Source: Fischerella sp. CENA71 (GTDB lineage: Bacteria; Cyanobacteriota; Cyanobacteriia; Cyanobacteriales; Nostocaceae). Taken from it: a stretch of DNA of 64,000 bases. The notes beneath the pieces were generated by a model. It did no database searches. It worked only from the letters and a program-made list of their open reading frames with translations, and was not told the DNA's origin. Below are positions 28,430 to 35,953 of the stretch, piece by piece. Positions within the stretch are counted from its first letter, which is position 1. The number at the start of each line of letters is the position of its first letter. The position numbers were made by a program, and so were the translations under genes. The stretch spans positions 1 to 64,000 of the forward strand of contig JANBVI010000011.1 in assembly GCA_024239075.1 (NCBI GenBank), given 5' to 3'.

Positions 28430-29287
28430 TTAAAACGGCTCAGACCATCGCTTAACTAAAACCTCTCCAGAACTCCTATCAGGGCTAACGTGCAGATATT
28501 TACTCGTAGTATCCAAACTTGTATGCCCTAAAGTAGCCTGCACCAAATGCACTGGAACACCTTCATCTAAAGCGTGGGTGGCATGACTGTGCCTAAACCA
28601 GTGGGCTGAAACATTCATGGCATTCTCCAATTCTGCTGCTGCCGCCGCCCTTTTCACCACTCGGTCAATATGAGAAGGAGCTAGAGGTCTACCCGTAGCA
28701 CTGGCAAACACAGGCGCATCCTTCAACGCCTCACCGCGCAGGGACATTAACTCCAGCCATAGCTCCTGGGGGACGTGAACTCTACGAGTCCGCCCACCCT
28801 TGCCGTAAACATTAATCTGCCCTCCGCCCCCACGACTGGGGATCGCATCCTTCCAACGCAACCCGCACAACTCAGACACCCGAATCCCAGTTAAATACAA
28901 AGTTTTTAAAATTAAGCGATTGCGCTTGTCAGTTGTCGCCGCAATCATCGCATCTACATCTGACGGCGTAAGAATACGCTCAACCAAAGTATCTTTCGGC
29001 TTGGGCAATTTAAATTGTTTGGGAATCGGACTCCGAGAAATCGGCGGTTTCTCCAAACTGGTCACATAGGAAAAAAACGCCTTGAGAATATTGAGATGCT
29101 TAACTTTAGTTGTGTCTGCCTCTTGCAGAGAATCTAACCATTCCCGGACGTGACGGATCTGAATGTCGGCTAGAGCCTCCACCGAAGTAAAACTTATAAA
29201 CTTACGAATGGTATTTTGATAAGAAGCGCGAGTTTTACCGTGATGCACGTCCAACCACTCTTCAACCAACTCAGTCAACGTTCTCAT
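28430..29287 (-). CDS. tyrosine recombinase (XerC/integrase type)
   Basis: 285 residues from the ATG at 29287; an upstream in-frame start would add 30 residues with no similarity. An N-terminal SAM-like domain (residues 1-90) is followed by the catalytic domain with 'LTGIRVSELCGL' (Arg), 'HWFRHSHATHALDEG' (His-x-x-Arg), 'LGHTSLDTTSKYLHV' (His and the nucleophile Tyr). All catalytic residues appear present. It points away from the preceding plus-strand genes. Such enzymes integrate or resolve mobile elements and chromosomes; as the only tyrosine recombinase of the window it may mark an integration boundary. A hairpin element lies just beyond its stop codon. Confidence 0.88.
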   Translation of the reverse strand: MRTLTELVEEWLDVHHGKTRASYQNTIRKFISFTSVEALADIQIRHVREWLDSLQEADTTKVKHLNILKAFFSYVTSLEKPPISRSPIPKQFKLPKPKDTLVERILTPSDVDAMIAATTDKRNRLILKTLYLTGIRVSELCGLRWKDAIPSRGGGGQINVYGKGGRTRRVHVPQELWLELMSLRGEALKDAPVFASATGRPLAPSHIDRVVKRAAAAAELENAMNVSAHWFRHSHATHALDEGVPVHLVQATLGHTSLDTTSKYLHVSPDRSSGEVLVKRWSEPF

Positions 29288-29505
29288 ACAAGCGGATCGG
29301 TGTGTGATGAGTAGAAAGCTACTATTACATGACATTATCCCTGGAAAGGTGATTGTTTCGTGAACAAGTCCAGACAATTAACCCAAACTTATCAATCGCG
29401 CTGCCCACAATCCTTATTCTTTCGTTGATTCATAAGTTTTGCTTAAGTCTCTTTATTAGACGTAGTGTCTACACCATGAAAGCCGGATACAATACCAGAT
29501 TTAGA

Positions 29506-29535
29506 AGAATTGATATCAATTATGATATCAATTCT
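29506..29535. promoter_or_regulatory. perfect 12-base dyad, possible operator
   Basis: AGAATTGATATC (29506-29517) and GATATCAATTCT (29524-29535) are exact complements with a 6-base spacer, and TGATATCAAT also occurs as a direct repeat. It stands about 95 bases before the start of the 119-residue gene at 29629 and in the 340-base gap before the recombinase. The rest of that gap shows no gene. Confidence 0.5.
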
Positions 29536-29628
29536 GTACTGCTGAAATGGTGGCAACCGGACTGCCAATCTGAGAATATGGCTTTATTGCCTCTTCTGAC
29601 GGCTAGACCTACTATTCATAATTAACCG

Positions 29629-29988
29629 ATGAGTACAACAAAATCCAAAAAAGTAAAAGCAGAGAATCCTTTTGTCGGTATCTGGCACATCTATGAAATG
29701 GAGATGTGGGACGAAGATTACTTCAATATGGAAACACAAGCTTATGTGGAGATTAGACCGGATAATCAGGGAGATTTCCAATTTGGGCTTGTTACTGGCT
29801 ATCTTGATGGGGATTTAGAGACAAAAGGAGTCTCTGACCGTTTTGTTTTTACCTGGGAAGGTCAAGATGAAATGGATGAAGCAAGTGGCAGTGGGTGGAT
29901 ACAATTGATAAGTGATCTGGAAGTAGACGGATTTATTAACTTTCACTTGGGCGATAGCTCGATGTTCAAAGCCAAAAGGGCTAGCTAA
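29629..29988 (+). CDS. acidic conserved-looking protein, unknown function
   Basis: 119 residues, strongly acidic with a short basic N-terminus (MSTTKSKKVK). A beta-rich core 'FVGIWHIYEMEMWDEDYFNM' then 'AYVEIRPDNQGDFQFGLVTG' and 'DRFVFTWEGQDEMDEASGSG' looks like a single small globular domain. No named family is recognised. It has no clear partner; the next gene on the right is on the other strand. The C-terminal 'MFKAKRAS' is basic. Probably real, because the frame is protein-like throughout. Confidence 0.65.
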   Translation: MSTTKSKKVKAENPFVGIWHIYEMEMWDEDYFNMETQAYVEIRPDNQGDFQFGLVTGYLDGDLETKGVSDRFVFTWEGQDEMDEASGSGWIQLISDLEVDGFINFHLGDSSMFKAKRAS

Positions 29989-30034
29989 CGCCTGCGCGGT
30001 AGCAGGCACGTTTGCCCTAATCTCTATACGTTGT

Positions 30035-30754
30035 CTAACTTGGGTTAGACAAAAACCGTCGGCTCGTTTTCAGAGGGCGCGACTTGGGTGGAAGCCACAG
30101 GGGTTTACTGTTATCAAATGTGAACTGCTCTGTAAACTGTGGCAGCAAATAGACAAACTCTTTTTTACGCATTAGCCAACCCCAACCGCCACAAAGTTTA
30201 CGTCTCCCGTTGCGTTGATGCCCCGATGCAATTAGCAATACATGATTACCTATGTCGAAGGCTAATGCGCTGTTAATCACCCATAGCGACTTGCGCGGTG
30301 GCGACCAAATAAATTTATAAATATTGCTGTTTGGGGAAGCTAGTTCTAATTTGATGCAAAAGTCTTGTGCATCAAATACCCAAAGCAAATGACCAAATTG
30401 AGTATAAAACTGCTCACGCTTGCTGATCTCTTCAACGCTAATACTACTGCATTGGAATTCAACGATTAGCTTGCTGCCGTTGGGCTGAGGTAAGCACAGG
30501 TCTGCCCTTTGCCTAATAATGCCATTGCACATGACTATTTCACGGTGTTCACTAGCAAAAAACTCTTGCCAGCTATAGTGCCACTGTGTCATCGGTTCCT
30601 TACCGCTACAATCACTACCTGATAAGTGCGACCAGTGATGAATCAGAATAGAGCCGCACTTTGCGATTACAGGTTTGTGACAGGCTGGACAAACTGCGAG
30701 CATACCTTTGCTTGGTTTAGCTTTTTTGTTATCGCCAACAATAGCAAACAGCAT
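30035..30754 (-). CDS. CoiA-like competence/nuclease protein
   Basis: 239 residues from the ATG at 30754 (an upstream start would add 14). 'MLAVCPACHKPVIAKCG' (about 18-34) and 'HHWSHLSGSDC' form the CoiA-type zinc ribbon; the second part 'EHREIVMCNGIIRQRADLCL' with 'GSKLIVEFQCSSISVEEISKRE' gives the D...E-x-Q pattern of a PD-(D/E)XK nuclease core, as in CoiA. CoiA proteins aid natural transformation, acting after DNA uptake. The same N-terminal module also occurs in the gene at 20145-21074, but fused there to a GIY-YIG core. It stands alone on the minus strand. Confidence 0.75.
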   Translation of the reverse strand: MLFAIVGDNKKAKPSKGMLAVCPACHKPVIAKCGSILIHHWSHLSGSDCSGKEPMTQWHYSWQEFFASEHREIVMCNGIIRQRADLCLPQPNGSKLIVEFQCSSISVEEISKREQFYTQFGHLLWVFDAQDFCIKLELASPNSNIYKFIWSPPRKSLWVINSALAFDIGNHVLLIASGHQRNGRRKLCGGWGWLMRKKEFVYLLPQFTEQFTFDNSKPLWLPPKSRPLKTSRRFLSNPS

Positions 30755-30932
30755 GGTAGATAGTCTCCTGTGTTCTTGGGCAACGGCACAGCGCAAGCGG
30801 GAGTGACTAATAGCAAATACTTGTATATTTAGTTAAAGCGATGCTTATAATTTCATTTTCTCTTTTCTTGAGAGAAAAATAAACTCAAATTCTCTTTTCG
30901 GAGAACACTTACCCTGGTTGGAGTTACTAAGA

Positions 30933-31178
30933 GTGAAAAAAGTCACCCTATCCAAACTAAAAAGTGCAGCCAAGGCTAAAAATCTTTTAGTTGAAGTTGT
31001 TGAAGGAATTTACCTGATTACACCAATGAAGTACAGAAGTAATCGGATGTACACACAAGACTTTAGTCAGTTGTCAGATGCTTTTGACTACATTTCAAGG
31101 TTTGATGAATCGACACTTGCCCAATTGAAGGCGACAGAACAAGAGTTACTCTTTTTATCGGCACTCGCCCAAGCATAG
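30933..31178 (+). CDS. small protein, unknown function
   Basis: 81 residues from a GTG at 30933, chosen because GGAG stands about 10 bases upstream; a TTG at 30918 would add five residues. It reads 'KKVTLSKLKSAAKAKNLLVE' followed by strands and a C-terminal helix 'TLAQLKATEQELLFLSALAQ'. It has no recognised family. The gene is flanked by minus-strand genes on both sides, so it is a single-gene unit. Confidence 0.5.
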   Translation: MKKVTLSKLKSAAKAKNLLVEVVEGIYLITPMKYRSNRMYTQDFSQLSDAFDYISRFDESTLAQLKATEQELLFLSALAQA

Positions 31179-31312
31179 TGCCTGTTGAAGTGAGTGAGGA
31201 AGTACTCACTCGGCGTGTTGGCTTTTTGGTTGGATTTGGTGTCTATAAATCAAGAGATTACTGAACGAATACGATATGTCTTACATCTGAAGAGTATCCT
31301 TGTTGCTTGTAT

Positions 31313-33136
31313 TTAGATAGTGCGATATCCCTCTTCCTGGTTGCCTTGCAATTTCTTAGATTCAGTTAGTACATTCAAAGCCGTTCGTAGCTTTGGTGAT
31401 GAGGGGTTTGACAACTCCCACTCCTTCCACTTGCGGCTTTTTCTAATGGCATCGAAACTAACAGGGACGCTTAATGCAGAAGCAATAATCAGCATTACTT
31501 TACTCAAGAAATCTTCGTTTATTTCTTCAGATGTTGGCTCAATTTCACGCTCAACCACTTCTTTTAAAAAAGCATTTTCAAGCCGTGCAATCACATCTTT
31601 GGGGACAAGTTTTTCACCTCTTTCTATCGGTGCAGAGTCGTGATGTTGCACCAATTCCGGGAAGAATTTAAGCAGTGTCCTGGCCGGATCTGGTTGACCA
31701 TTTAAGGGGTGCTTTTCAGTCTTTAACCAAGAGGGGATTGCTCCCAGTTCGCCACCTGCCTGTGGTTCACCAAAATTATTAGGATTGGCTTTGAAATAAG
31801 CGCCACTGGCAATATTAATCTTTCTCAAGCCCGAAGCCTTCACGGATTGAGCAACGCAGCCAATAAATGAAACCGATTGCTTGAATGTATCAGCCAGTCC
31901 AAGAGTCGCCTTGCCCACCACAGAAGTAAGGTTAGAACCGTGCAGGACAATGATTAGTGTGCCTCCAGACTTAGCAAAGCGGCTGAGTAAATATTGAATT
32001 GCCCAGGTGCGATCGCCCTCCTCCAACAAGGAAAGCAGTCGCATAGCTTCATCAATGACCAGTAACAAGTTTTTGTGAGAGTATGGCTCATCAGAGTCTA
32101 GCTTTCTGAGAAACTGCAACAACTCATCAGCCACCGATTTATCAGCTGCATCTGAATCTCTGCCTGGGAAGCTTAGGGCAGAGGTGAGATTACAGGCGAA
32201 CGGGTAAACGTCAACGCCAGCAGTGAAGTATTGCACGTCTAAACTAGGGTCTAGTGCCTTTGATAGTACGCTTAGAATCCCTGCTAGAGTCCCCTTCCCG
32301 CCTCGCTGAGTGCCACAAATGGCAACAACTTGTGAGGCTAGCATCTCATCAACTTTAAACCCGCCCTGGATAAGACCATCAATCACAGTTGAGCCTCTCT
32401 GCTCTAAGGACAAACTGGGCAGTGTGACAGGGTTAAAGCTTGGGCATTGGGTATTAGTTATTGGTTGTTGGATTTCGGTTGGTGCTTGTTGGAGTTGCGT
32501 CTGTCCGTCGTTGTTTGCTGGTGGTAACTTCAAAACAGATGCCTGTTTCAAGGTGGACAACTGGCTAATTAACTCATCTCGCTTCATCCCACGGGTTTTA
32601 CAGTAACCATCCAGTGCTGCTGCCATTGGGTTTTTACCGTCATTCCTGGTTAACCGATCATTTAAGAGGTATCCACTGGAAGCACTGTACAAACACTCAA
32701 AAAACATCTCTATTCCAACGTATTCCCACAGACAAGCCCAATTCAGAAAAGATTCAGACTCAAGTGCTAACCGATATTTTTTTAACTTTTCTAGTGTGGG
32801 ATTGCGTTCTCTGTTCTGAGCGAGCGCACTTCCGACCACTCCAGCAGCAGAAGCCGCAGCAGTCCCACCAAGTAAAATCCCTGCTATAGGATTAAGGACA
32901 CCAAACGCTGAAATCACTGCGGCCGCACTAAAAACTGAAAAAATCCCACCCCAGTGTAGAACTGTTGACTCATTCTCTGTGGTAGTTTCCAATTCCTCTA
33001 GTTCCTTGACAAAGCCTTGCAGTGCAATGGATTTAGCGTTTACATCCAATGTGTCAAACGACTGCAAAAACTCTGAAAATAGCGATTTGAAAGGATCGCG
33101 GTAGTGCGATCGCACTACAATAGATGTTTGGTTCAT
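31313..33136 (-). CDS. membrane-associated P-loop ATPase (TraD/VirD4-like inference)
   Basis: 607 residues. Two hydrophobic stretches near residues 66-105 ('GIFSVFSAAAVISAFGVLNP' and 'AGILLGGTAAASAAGVVGSA') probably anchor it in the membrane. The ATPase core carries Walker A 'AICGTQRGGKGTLAG' (about 267-281) and Walker B 'NLLLVIDEAMRLL' (about 356-368), followed by 'SGGTLIIVLHGSNL'. It is followed by a C-terminal helical region. The combination of an N-terminal membrane pair and a RecA-like motor resembles coupling or transfer ATPases, but similarity to a named family is not clear. It is the last gene of the minus-strand operon that begins with the ParM-like gene, and it terminates shortly before the small gene at 30933. 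Confidence 0.7.
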   Translation of the reverse strand: MNQTSIVVRSHYRDPFKSLFSEFLQSFDTLDVNAKSIALQGFVKELEELETTTENESTVLHWGGIFSVFSAAAVISAFGVLNPIAGILLGGTAAASAAGVVGSALAQNRERNPTLEKLKKYRLALESESFLNWACLWEYVGIEMFFECLYSASSGYLLNDRLTRNDGKNPMAAALDGYCKTRGMKRDELISQLSTLKQASVLKLPPANNDGQTQLQQAPTEIQQPITNTQCPSFNPVTLPSLSLEQRGSTVIDGLIQGGFKVDEMLASQVVAICGTQRGGKGTLAGILSVLSKALDPSLDVQYFTAGVDVYPFACNLTSALSFPGRDSDAADKSVADELLQFLRKLDSDEPYSHKNLLLVIDEAMRLLSLLEEGDRTWAIQYLLSRFAKSGGTLIIVLHGSNLTSVVGKATLGLADTFKQSVSFIGCVAQSVKASGLRKINIASGAYFKANPNNFGEPQAGGELGAIPSWLKTEKHPLNGQPDPARTLLKFFPELVQHHDSAPIERGEKLVPKDVIARLENAFLKEVVEREIEPTSEEINEDFLSKVMLIIASALSVPVSFDAIRKSRKWKEWELSNPSSPKLRTALNVLTESKKLQGNQEEGYRTI

Positions 33137-33191
33137 TTTTTAATCGACAAATACAAATATGGACTGCCCATCCTGAGCAGTCCGTTTACTT

Positions 33192-33956
33192 TTAAAATGT
33201 TGCGTTGTCAGATTCTGGTGTGTTGATTTTCTCGGAAACTCCACCAAGTACAGCTACAGTGGCGCTTACCAGTTCTAAACACTTTTCAGGCAGCAACAGA
33301 CTGATAGCAGCTTGCAGAATCGCGAAGAACTGCAATCCAGTAGCCAGAAAGCAATACGCCAAAACTAAGCCTGTTTCTAGGGCGTAAGTCACCAATCTGA
33401 TGCTTTTGAGCGTACCGTGGTCGAAACTTAGCCAATTTTGTAAACGTTCTGGCACGTTCTCTTTTGATTCAGGTTGATGCTCTGGGTTGATGTCTAAAGC
33501 TTTATAAGCTTCTGCTATATCTCTGCGAAGTTTCCATAACTGGGGTGCTAGCTGGTAGACGTTGATGCCCAATCCCAGCAATACGCCAAGTGTCCCCGCT
33601 CCTAGTCCCCAACCTTTGGATATTCCTAGTAAATTACCTAACCACACACCAATCTGAAACCATTGGGCTGCTGCTATTGAGCAAACTAAACCAAAAAGCA
33701 GAATCGCAACCAAACATGGTGTAGTTGGTGCAGACAGGAGTTTAATCATTAAACTGAAGCAGTAAACCGTCAACTGGAAAGCGTTTTCTATTAACAGTCC
33801 AATGAGCTTGGCTAGTTCTTTGAAAAAAGCGAATATTTTCACGACAAGCTTCTGCAACTTTACAAAGAATCCTTTCTTCTGGGGTGCTTTGTGGTGCGAC
33901 TGTTTGTCAGTGGTGCGATCGCCCGAAGACTGCTGTTTTTTATCTCCTAGTGCCAT
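33192..33956 (-). CDS. multi-pass membrane protein, plasmid operon
   Basis: 254 residues with four or five hydrophobic segments ('FAFFKELAKLIGLLIENAFQ', 'PCLVAILLFGLVCSIAAAQW', 'GLGAGTLGVLLGLGINVYQL', 'VTYALETGLVLAYCFLATGL'). The N-terminal 30 residues are strongly basic with GDKKQQSSGDRTTDKQ. No family is recognised. It overlaps the preceding gene (33940-34338) by 17 bases and lies 55 bases before the ATPase gene, so the three membrane proteins are probably one complex. The position in an operon led by a ParM-like gene suggests a plasmid-encoded role at the envelope. Confidence 0.65.
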   Translation of the reverse strand: MALGDKKQQSSGDRTTDKQSHHKAPQKKGFFVKLQKLVVKIFAFFKELAKLIGLLIENAFQLTVYCFSLMIKLLSAPTTPCLVAILLFGLVCSIAAAQWFQIGVWLGNLLGISKGWGLGAGTLGVLLGLGINVYQLAPQLWKLRRDIAEAYKALDINPEHQPESKENVPERLQNWLSFDHGTLKSIRLVTYALETGLVLAYCFLATGLQFFAILQAAISLLLPEKCLELVSATVAVLGGVSEKINTPESDNATF

Positions 33957-34338
33957 TCTTCCCTTCCTTGATTTGAGAGATTTGATTTTTTAGTTCTTGT
34001 CGAGAGAAAACGTGTAGTACCTGCAAATCACCACCTAAATAACCAACTTGCAAGAACTGCTGTGTTGCTGGCACATAAATACAACTAGTGGGTATTCGCC
34101 CTTTTTCGCTCCCAGTGGTTGCGAGTATGTCGCCAATTTTGTAAGGAGCTTCAGCAAAGCTTGACCAGCAACTCTTAGATAAAACGTGGTTGGCAAGAAT
34201 TTCTAACCCTTTGGAACGTTTAGTTAGTGATGTGTCAGAACGTACCCTGTCAGATACCACTACGACTGAGGTACAGATAAGAGCCGCTGCATTTAGGGCT
34301 AGCAGTGGCTTGATAGCCGGATTACTTGCGAATCTCAT
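33940..34338 (-). CDS. single-pass membrane or secreted protein
   Basis: 132 residues. A hydrophobic stretch 'PLLALNAAALICTSVVVVSD' (about 11-30) could be a signal anchor. The rest is soluble, ending in a basic tail 'QISQIKEGKNGTRR'. No recognised family. It overlaps the next gene by 17 bases and follows the 88-residue gene with only two bases between them, which indicates tight translational coupling. Likely part of the same membrane-linked complex. Confidence 0.6.
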   Translation of the reverse strand: MRFASNPAIKPLLALNAAALICTSVVVVSDRVRSDTSLTKRSKGLEILANHVLSKSCWSSFAEAPYKIGDILATTGSEKGRIPTSCIYVPATQQFLQVGYLGGDLQVLHVFSRQELKNQISQIKEGKNGTRR

Positions 34339-34340
34339 TA

Positions 34341-34607
34341 CTACTCCTCAAAATGAAGAGCCATTCCTTCAAGAACTGCTCTAAGCAGCCCGATAACTTC
34401 GGAGGTTTCTAGCTCATCTTGTTCAAATGTTCGCTTGAGGATTTCTTCAGTTGCACCCGTGCGATCGCCCCCAAAGAAATCACCTAAGCCATCAACAAGC
34501 CTTGCTAATTCACCTAGTGTTGCCCGTTCAAAATCATCACCCCAAGTTTCATAGATGTCTCGAATCAAGGGATTTTGAATGTTGCAATATTTTTTTAAAA
34601 TCGACAT
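34341..34607 (-). CDS. small helical protein, paralogue of the 180-residue neighbour
   Basis: 88 residues. The early stretch 'NPLIRDIYETWGDDFERATLGEL' (about 12-34) is strongly similar to 'NPLIKDIASEWGECLERLRPLDKY' in the adjacent gene, and the sequence continues with an acidic helix 'EEILKRTFEQDELETSEVIG'. The gene and its neighbour therefore share a domain. No named family is recognised. It sits two bases upstream of the next gene in the operon. Confidence 0.6.
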   Translation of the reverse strand: MSILKKYCNIQNPLIRDIYETWGDDFERATLGELARLVDGLGDFFGGDRTGATEEILKRTFEQDELETSEVIGLLRAVLEGMALHFEE

Positions 34608-34647
34608 GATTGTTCGGGCTGGGCATTGTACCCAGCCAACTAAATTG

Positions 34648-35187
34648 TTAGTCCATCATGATTAGTGCTTGAATAAGTGCAATCTTTTCGTGAAACTTGA
34701 GTTCGCACATACGATCAACAACTTCATCTGCTTCATCACTTGCATTTTCATCAAGCTCTAAGCTCAAGTCTTGCCATCCAGCGTGAGCAATGCGACCAAT
34801 TAACCAGCAGGCATCACCATCTGAGCAACCTTCCAAAGCGGCTCCCCATGTCTGAACCATGTCTTTGATGAGTTCCGTTGAGTTAACCCGGTCAATCCCC
34901 CAGAAACCCAGGGGTTTGTCGCGGTCAAACAAAGCTCGCATCATTGGAAGCATTAAAGGAAAAGGCATCTCATCAATAAATTCCACTCTCTCGCCTGTTT
35001 CCTGTGTTTCCTCTGTGGGACATGTCCAGTTGTCAGATTGCAAATGTGCCTCAGCTGCGAGCCTTGCAATTAGCCAATATTTATCAAGTGGTCGCAGTCG
35101 CTCCAAACATTCTCCCCACTCTGAAGCAATATCTTTAATTAGTGGGTTATCGGGCGACAGTCCCCAATAGCCTAAAGGTTTATTCAT
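34648..35187 (-). CDS. duplicated-domain protein, unknown family
   Basis: 179 residues from the ATG at 35187, selected because AAGGATCTTAACA precedes it; an upstream start would add 18 residues. It contains two tandem copies of a module that starts KPLG(Y/F)WG, then NPLIKDIASEWGECLE... (residues 3-42) and ...TELIKDMVQTWGAALE (about 97-130), each followed by 'WLIARLAA' or 'WLIGRIAHA'. A third copy makes up the next gene. The conserved WG and hydrophobic pattern suggest a small helical protein-binding domain. Unrecognised; function unknown. Confidence 0.6.
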   Translation of the reverse strand: MNKPLGYWGLSPDNPLIKDIASEWGECLERLRPLDKYWLIARLAAEAHLQSDNWTCPTEETQETGERVEFIDEMPFPLMLPMMRALFDRDKPLGFWGIDRVNSTELIKDMVQTWGAALEGCSDGDACWLIGRIAHAGWQDLSLELDENASDEADEVVDRMCELKFHEKIALIQALIMMD

Positions 35188-35286
35188 TGTTAAGATCCTT
35201 GTTGAATGTATACGTTTGCTGGGCGATCGCTGATTAATCAATTGCTGATTTATAGTCGCGATCGCTCATCCTTTGAATCCTCCCTT

Positions 35287-35478
35287 AAAAATTGGGCAGG
35301 CTTCTGTCGCATATTGGCGTGTGTTAAAGAACCGGGCTTCTGGGTGATGTCGATATGCTGATAGTGCTTAGGATCTGGTCTATTAAGCCCGGTTCTTTTT
35401 CTGACCTTCGCCTCGCAGGTATTGTCGCGAAGAAGAATTGGGCTAATCGAGGGAGCTTTAAAAGCCTGCCCAATTTTT
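35287..35478. repeat. nested long hairpins
   Basis: Outer arms AAAAATTGGGCAGGCTT (35287-35303) and AAGCCTGCCCAATTTTT (35462-35478) are exact complements. Inside the loop a second hairpin has arms AAAGAACCGGGCTT (35326-35339) and AAGCCCGGTTCTTT (35385-35398). The outer arm sequence is the same as that of copy B at 47491-47602 but the flanks here do not carry the GGGTCTTCCACGTAC motif. It lies in the 250-base gap between two minus-strand operon genes and would stop or attenuate transcription in both directions. Confidence 0.6.
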
Positions 35479-35496
35479 TTAGGAAACGTCTCATCC

Positions 35497-35766
35497 TTAA
35501 AACAAACTTTGCTGTATCGCTGTATCTGTCATCGTGCAGAAGTGCTGGTTGTACAAGCTCGGCACTTCGTAAACTTTACGTAACACCTTGTCTCGGTTGA
35601 GTTGTAAATCAGCTTTTCTTCTCTGTGCAGGCAACGGACGGAATAAATATTGAGTGTGCTTGATGCTGCCACTGCTGTATAGATAACGGTACAGAACACC
35701 GTCAATACTATAGGTTTTGCTCTGAGTAAGTAGCGTTACGCAATGAACAAGCTGTAAATCACTCAT
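35497..35766 (-). CDS. small protein downstream of RHH gene, unknown
   Basis: 89 residues. It reads 'MSDLQLVHCVTLLTQSKTYS' and 'DGVLYRYLYSSGSIKHTQYL', with a cluster of aromatic residues and a basic middle 'LPAQRRKADLQLNRDK'. No family is recognised. Its start overlaps the stop of the upstream RHH gene by 8 bases, so it belongs to the ParM-like operon. Confidence 0.5.
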   Translation of the reverse strand: MSDLQLVHCVTLLTQSKTYSIDGVLYRYLYSSGSIKHTQYLFRPLPAQRRKADLQLNRDKVLRKVYEVPSLYNQHFCTMTDTAIQQSLF

Positions 35767-35953
35767 TGAACGCCTCCAATTCGCTTAGATTAATCCCTCT
35801 CGTGCAAGAAAGTTTTCTTTTGCGGATGTTGACGGCTTCTTCTAATGCCTTGCGTAGCCAGTAATTAGGGGTTACGCCGTCTTGTTCAGCGAGTAGGCGA
35901 ATCTGAGGTGTCAAATCGGCTGGAACATTGAAATTAAGCCGCTTGTTGAGCAT
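35759..35953 (-). CDS. ribbon-helix-helix protein (ParR-like)
   Basis: 64 residues. 'LNKRLNFNVPADLTPQIRLL' then 'DGVTPNYWLRKALEEAV' is a ribbon-helix-helix (CopG-type) fold. It overlaps the 3' end of the ParM-like gene by 20 bases and the start of the next gene by 8, so it is tightly coupled. In type II partition, a ParR-type RHH protein binds the centromere and the actin-like filament. The iteron-like array upstream of the ParM-like gene is the likely binding site. Confidence 0.7.
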   Translation of the reverse strand: MLNKRLNFNVPADLTPQIRLLAEQDGVTPNYWLRKALEEAVNIRKRKLSCTRGINLSELEAFNE

